Below are positions 63,326 through 64,000 of a stretch of 64,000 nucleotides of DNA, in pieces. The position numbers were made by a program, and so were the translations under genes. The notes below the pieces were generated by a model, which worked only from the letters and a program-made list of their open reading frames with translations, was not told the origin of the DNA and searched no databases. The stretch is from assembly GCA_023666835.1 (NCBI GenBank), contig JAMPBJ010000001.1, positions 993,996 through 1,057,995 on the forward strand, written 5' to 3'. This stretch comes from Bacteroides sp. (lineage in GTDB: Bacteria > Bacteroidota > Bacteroidia > Bacteroidales > Muribaculaceae). The number at the start of each line of letters is the position of its first letter. Within the stretch, counting starts at the first letter, position 1.

Positions 63326-63379
63326 CATCATTAGTCCCAATAAATCATCTCCCGGGGCTGATTTTTTCGATAATATGAC

Positions 63380-63387
63380 TATATTTG
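63380..63387 (+). promoter_or_regulatory. -7 element (TATATTTG) of the DUF5715 gene
   Basis: TATATTTG followed by CAATTG, 22 bp before the ATG at 63410. Confidence 0.55.
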
Positions 63388-63409
63388 CAATTGATTCATC
63401 ACAGACACA

Positions 63410-64000
63410 ATGAGATTTCCACTCTACATATTTCTATTGCTGCTTGCACTGACCACGTCATGCAGTCACAACGGCTCGGCCGATGCCGGCGAGCAAGAGC
63501 GCAGAGCGATCACGCTCGACGACATCGAACTGGATATAGACTCGACTGAAGGATTCGACAATCCGCTCAGCGAATTGCCCGAACCTACGGTGTCGATGCG
63601 CACCCGCAATATTGGCAATCTGGCCAAACTGTTCAACGACAGCAACTACGTGCACTGGGCCGACGCCGAGAAACTCGGCTTTGCGCCTCTGACCGACACA
63701 CGTTCGCACTGGAAGCTCGACGGGCGGTCGCTGGAGAAGGTGGTGCCATGCAAGGATTTTTATGTTGAACCCCTCACCTATTCACAGCCATATCTCGTGC
63801 CGCGTGCGGCCGCGATGCTTCATGAGATCGGCCGCCGCTTCAACGACAGCCTCGAGGTTCGCGGCGGCGGGGAATACCGCATAAAGGTGACAAGCGTGTT
63901 GCGCACACCCGAAAACGTGGCCCGGCTGCGCCGACGCAACCGCAATGCCATCGACTCGTCGGTGCATCAGCTGGGCACGACGTTCGACATCAGCTGGGCA
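63410..64000 (+). CDS. DUF5715 lipoprotein, 5' part (runs off the window)
   Basis: 197 codons are open from ATG 63410 to the last base, so the 3' end lies outside. The signal MRFPLYIFLLLLALTTSC carries a lipobox (LTTSC). The mature part has an acidic linker and the DUF5715 core (YLVPRAAAMLHEIGRRFND, then VTSVLRTPENVARLRRRN and HQLGTTFDIS), which resembles peptidoglycan-peptidase-like proteins of Bacteroidota (an M15/DUF882-like fold is suspected). Function unproven. Confidence 0.75.
   Translation, partial: MRFPLYIFLLLLALTTSCSHNGSADAGEQERRAITLDDIELDIDSTEGFDNPLSELPEPTVSMRTRNIGNLAKLFNDSNYVHWADAEKLGFAPLTDTRSHWKLDGRSLEKVVPCKDFYVEPLTYSQPYLVPRAAAMLHEIGRRFNDSLEVRGGGEYRIKVTSVLRTPENVARLRRRNRNAIDSSVHQLGTTFDISWA

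Noticed and set aside
1-64000. CRISPR array or restriction/toxin-antitoxin locus
   Set aside because: No regularly spaced repeats, cas genes, methylase/nuclease pair or typical toxin-antitoxin pair was recognised in the window.

Overview
The window looks like a chromosomal segment of a gut Bacteroidales bacterium, most likely a member of the Muribaculaceae (S24-7) or a close relative. This is inferred from Bacteroidota-type promoters (TAnnTTTG, sometimes with TTTG about 20 bp upstream), start codons without obvious Shine-Dalgarno sequences, a fused secDF, Bacteroidota-specific families (DUF3822 before rsmD, DUF5009, DUF4465, DUF5715), and an oxalate pair (frc-oxc) of a kind reported for Muribaculaceae. 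No rRNA, CRISPR array, integrase or complete prophage was seen. One tRNA (Arg, anticodon CCT) is present.

Layout. 0-5 kb: end of fabH, the GTPases era and der, a SemiSWEET-like protein, a MITE-like element and a secreted sialidase. 5-9 kb, minus strand: a tightly overlapping operon rnz-tadA-ferredoxin-thyA-folA. 9-17 kb, plus strand: DUF3822-rsmD-ftsB-like, a Ser/Thr kinase with a foreign-looking membrane tail, coaX, an outer-membrane protein, lptC and a GldE-like CBS protein. 17-20 kb: tRNA-Arg and an MFS transporter paired with a GH130 phosphorylase. 20-24 kb, minus strand: metG, and ansA overlapping a sigma54-type activator. 24-32 kb: an unknown 830-residue protein translationally coupled to an apparently intact phage-type terminase large subunit with no other phage genes, then a beta-helix lipoprotein and a pseudokinase that looks like a paralogue of the 11-kb kinase. 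32-36 kb: a NahK-like sugar kinase and secDF. 36-43 kb: an AT-richer accessory region with secreted proteins (one long frame is broken by a single TGA), small membrane and zinc-ribbon proteins, and a second MITE-like element. 43-50 kb: mutS, a DUF4465 lipoprotein, rubrerythrin, aspC and a third MITE-like element. 50-57 kb, minus strand: lysS-gpsA-pgi-purD-membrane protein-pdxB. 57-61 kb: formyl-CoA transferase and oxalyl-CoA decarboxylase separated by a large hairpin. 61-64 kb: a lipoprotein, a THUMP-type rRNA methyltransferase and the start of a DUF5715 lipoprotein.

Most genes are housekeeping: translation, ribosome maturation, folate/dTMP, CoA, PLP, purine, envelope and DNA repair. Host-gut adaptation shows in the sialidase, the mannoside phosphorylase, the amino-sugar kinase and oxalate degradation. 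The most novel material is (1) the orphan terminase pair, (2) the kinase/pseudokinase pair, and (3) two related families of small inverted-repeat elements. These carry a nested hairpin whose sequence changes between copies while pairing is kept, and one of them contains a 55-bp insertion with a 4-bp target duplication that can be read directly against an unoccupied copy.
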